NCBI GenBank assembly: GCA_964006375.1
Contig: OZ023268.1
Span: 81,968,835-82,032,834, forward strand
Reading direction: 5' to 3'
DNA: 64,000 nt
From: Tillus elongatus
Lineage: Eukaryota; Arthropoda; Insecta; Coleoptera; Cleridae
The notes under the pieces are model-generated. The model made no database searches. It saw only the letters and a list, made by a program, of their open reading frames with translations, and was not told the origin of the DNA. Within the stretch, counting starts at the first letter, position 1, and every line of letters starts with the position of its first letter. This document shows positions 62,785 through 64,000 of this stretch, piece after piece. The translations under genes and the position numbers were made by a program.

Positions 62785-63800
62785 GTCTGGACGCAGCAAG
62801 TGCGTTATGAAAGTGAAGTTTCATAAAAATGTTTTTAATAGCAAATATGTTTTCAATGCAAGCAGGAATCAATTTGGTTACCGGTATAACCTATATAGTA
62901 GAAACAATGTACCATGTTTTATCAAAATAACTTATTGTTTGAAAAAAAAAATTCCGAAAATAGACTTGAAATGTTTCCGAGAAAACTGGTTTCCTAGCCA
63001 ACTAACCTTAGCTTAATAGCAAATTGAGTTACTGAAATTTGAGGCATTTAACGAAAATTCGCTACCAAAACGCACTTACTGCATCTCGATTTTTTTTACG
63101 AACATGCATGATATTTCGATGAAAAATGCAAAAATATAAGGAATGTTCGAAAAAAATATTGCAGGGATCACCAACGACTTATGGGCCAGCCTGTGATTGT
63201 CAAAATAATTTTATAAGATACAGCTCAAGACACCCTATAATTAACGTATACAATCGTTTCTCGTATCTTGCATAATAACAATTATATTGACCTTTACCGT
63301 AGAAATGCGACACCCTGTATATATGTAAACAGATAAAAACTGAAACTAAACCCGGATATGGATTCTAGGAGGCCTAGTTTCCACTCATTTAAAGAAATCT
63401 TTTTAAAATTCAAAAGTAGCAGTCTCCTCTCACGAATTTTTTCTACGAAAATTAGCTAAAAATTATAGACCGTTAAACCATAAACTTAACTTAAACTACT
63501 GCCAAAGCATCAGAAAAAGGATCTATTTGAAATGAATTTTCTGTAAATATTTCAGCAAAATGAAGGTCAATGATGGTTGAAGCTAAAACTTAAGGGTTTG
63601 TAGAACACTCTTCTTGCAACATTTTCTTTACATAACCCATATTTGTTTCAGGTTATTTGCCTAAATGTTGCCAATTTTGACCTTTCAAATCGCGGCTTTG
63701 ACGTTTTGAGGAAAACCCCCAATTTTTTTTTCTTTGAATGCGTATAACTTTTTTGTCTTTTAACTTACAGACCTAAATTTTGGTACATGGTTCATTTTAA
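62785..63800 (-). mobile_element. Rep-1 copy 18 with nested head
   Basis: 315-bp unit with tail motifs at 62795 and 63072, CACCAACGACTTATGGGCC, then a head fragment (63300-63470) without TA array, followed by the GATGGTTGAAGCTAAAAC block and the start of the middle module. The head fragment sits inside the tail part, so two copies are nested. Confidence 0.75.
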
Positions 63801-64000
63801 GTGAATTTTCTGTCACATACATAGAACTGTGTGACAAATTCCAATGGTGGTGTGTATTCGAGTTCGAGTGATCGGTTTCCTTTTGGTGAAATCACATTCA
63901 AGATTAAGAAATCTAAATGTAGTGAGCCTCATGGCATGAAACTGACAGTACTGAGCTTGCGAAAACATTTGCCTACGTGCTCAAGAACAACTGACACATT
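63801..64000. other. Unassigned sequence
   Basis: No recognised feature to the window end. Confidence 0.4.

Overview
The window reads as non-coding, AT-rich chromosomal DNA of an arthropod, most likely an insect. The evidence is eukaryotic mobile DNA throughout (several mariner-like transposase lineages, Tc1, Jockey/CR1-like and RTE-like LINEs, tRNA-like and hammerhead-like sequences), more than twenty long (TA)n arrays and no recognisable host exon. I found no gene that I can assign to the host. The sequence is layer upon layer of transposons; only one transposase frame (12015-13103, minus) looks intact.

Layout. 1-3360: one complete copy of an interspersed repeat family (here 'Rep-1', 491-1882) and unassigned DNA. 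3365-4438: mariner-like element (MLE) relic. 4600-5300: foldback sequence with a 42-bp perfect palindrome. 5430-9240: Rep-1 derivatives and an RTE-like reverse-transcriptase relic. 9559-10579: truncated Jockey-type LINE with target-site duplication. 11398-15175: one Rep-1 copy split in its internal (TA)n array by MLE-A1 (11617-13684). 15413-15938: large inverted repeat with hammerhead-like motifs. 16770-20363: two LINE fragments. 20400-26460: Rep-1 copies and an MLE relic. 26163-28925: a second Rep-1 copy split in its (TA)n array, by MLE-B1. 30960-35605: dense, rearranged Rep-1 DNA. 36885-37480: Rep-1 copy that is the empty-site counterpart of the MLE-B1 locus. 39788-43191: MLE-C1 and a Tc1 relic joined through a (TA)n array. 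44669-46655: Rep-1 copies. 50930-56205: three MLEs in a row (E, D1, C2) separated only by TA runs. 56800-60000: degraded MLE-F carrying nested Rep-1 copies and a second hammerhead-like foldback. 60535-62305: a second MLE-A copy and a classical mariner relic. 62785-64000: Rep-1.

How the parts work together (inference). Rep-1 is a non-autonomous element with a hairpin at each end and an internal (TA)n array. Mariner-like transposases integrate at TA dinucleotides, and here the best preserved elements of different lineages sit inside (TA)n arrays, at least two of them demonstrably inside the array of a Rep-1 copy. Rep-1 therefore seems to spread landing pads through the genome which unrelated DD41D-type mariners then occupy without damaging anything. 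Smaller passengers add to this: a roughly 70-bp retroelement with a fixed 5' end that equals the 3' UTR of a LINE present in the same window, and hammerhead-like repeats resembling those of Penelope-like elements. All family assignments come from reading translated motifs by eye; no database search was possible.
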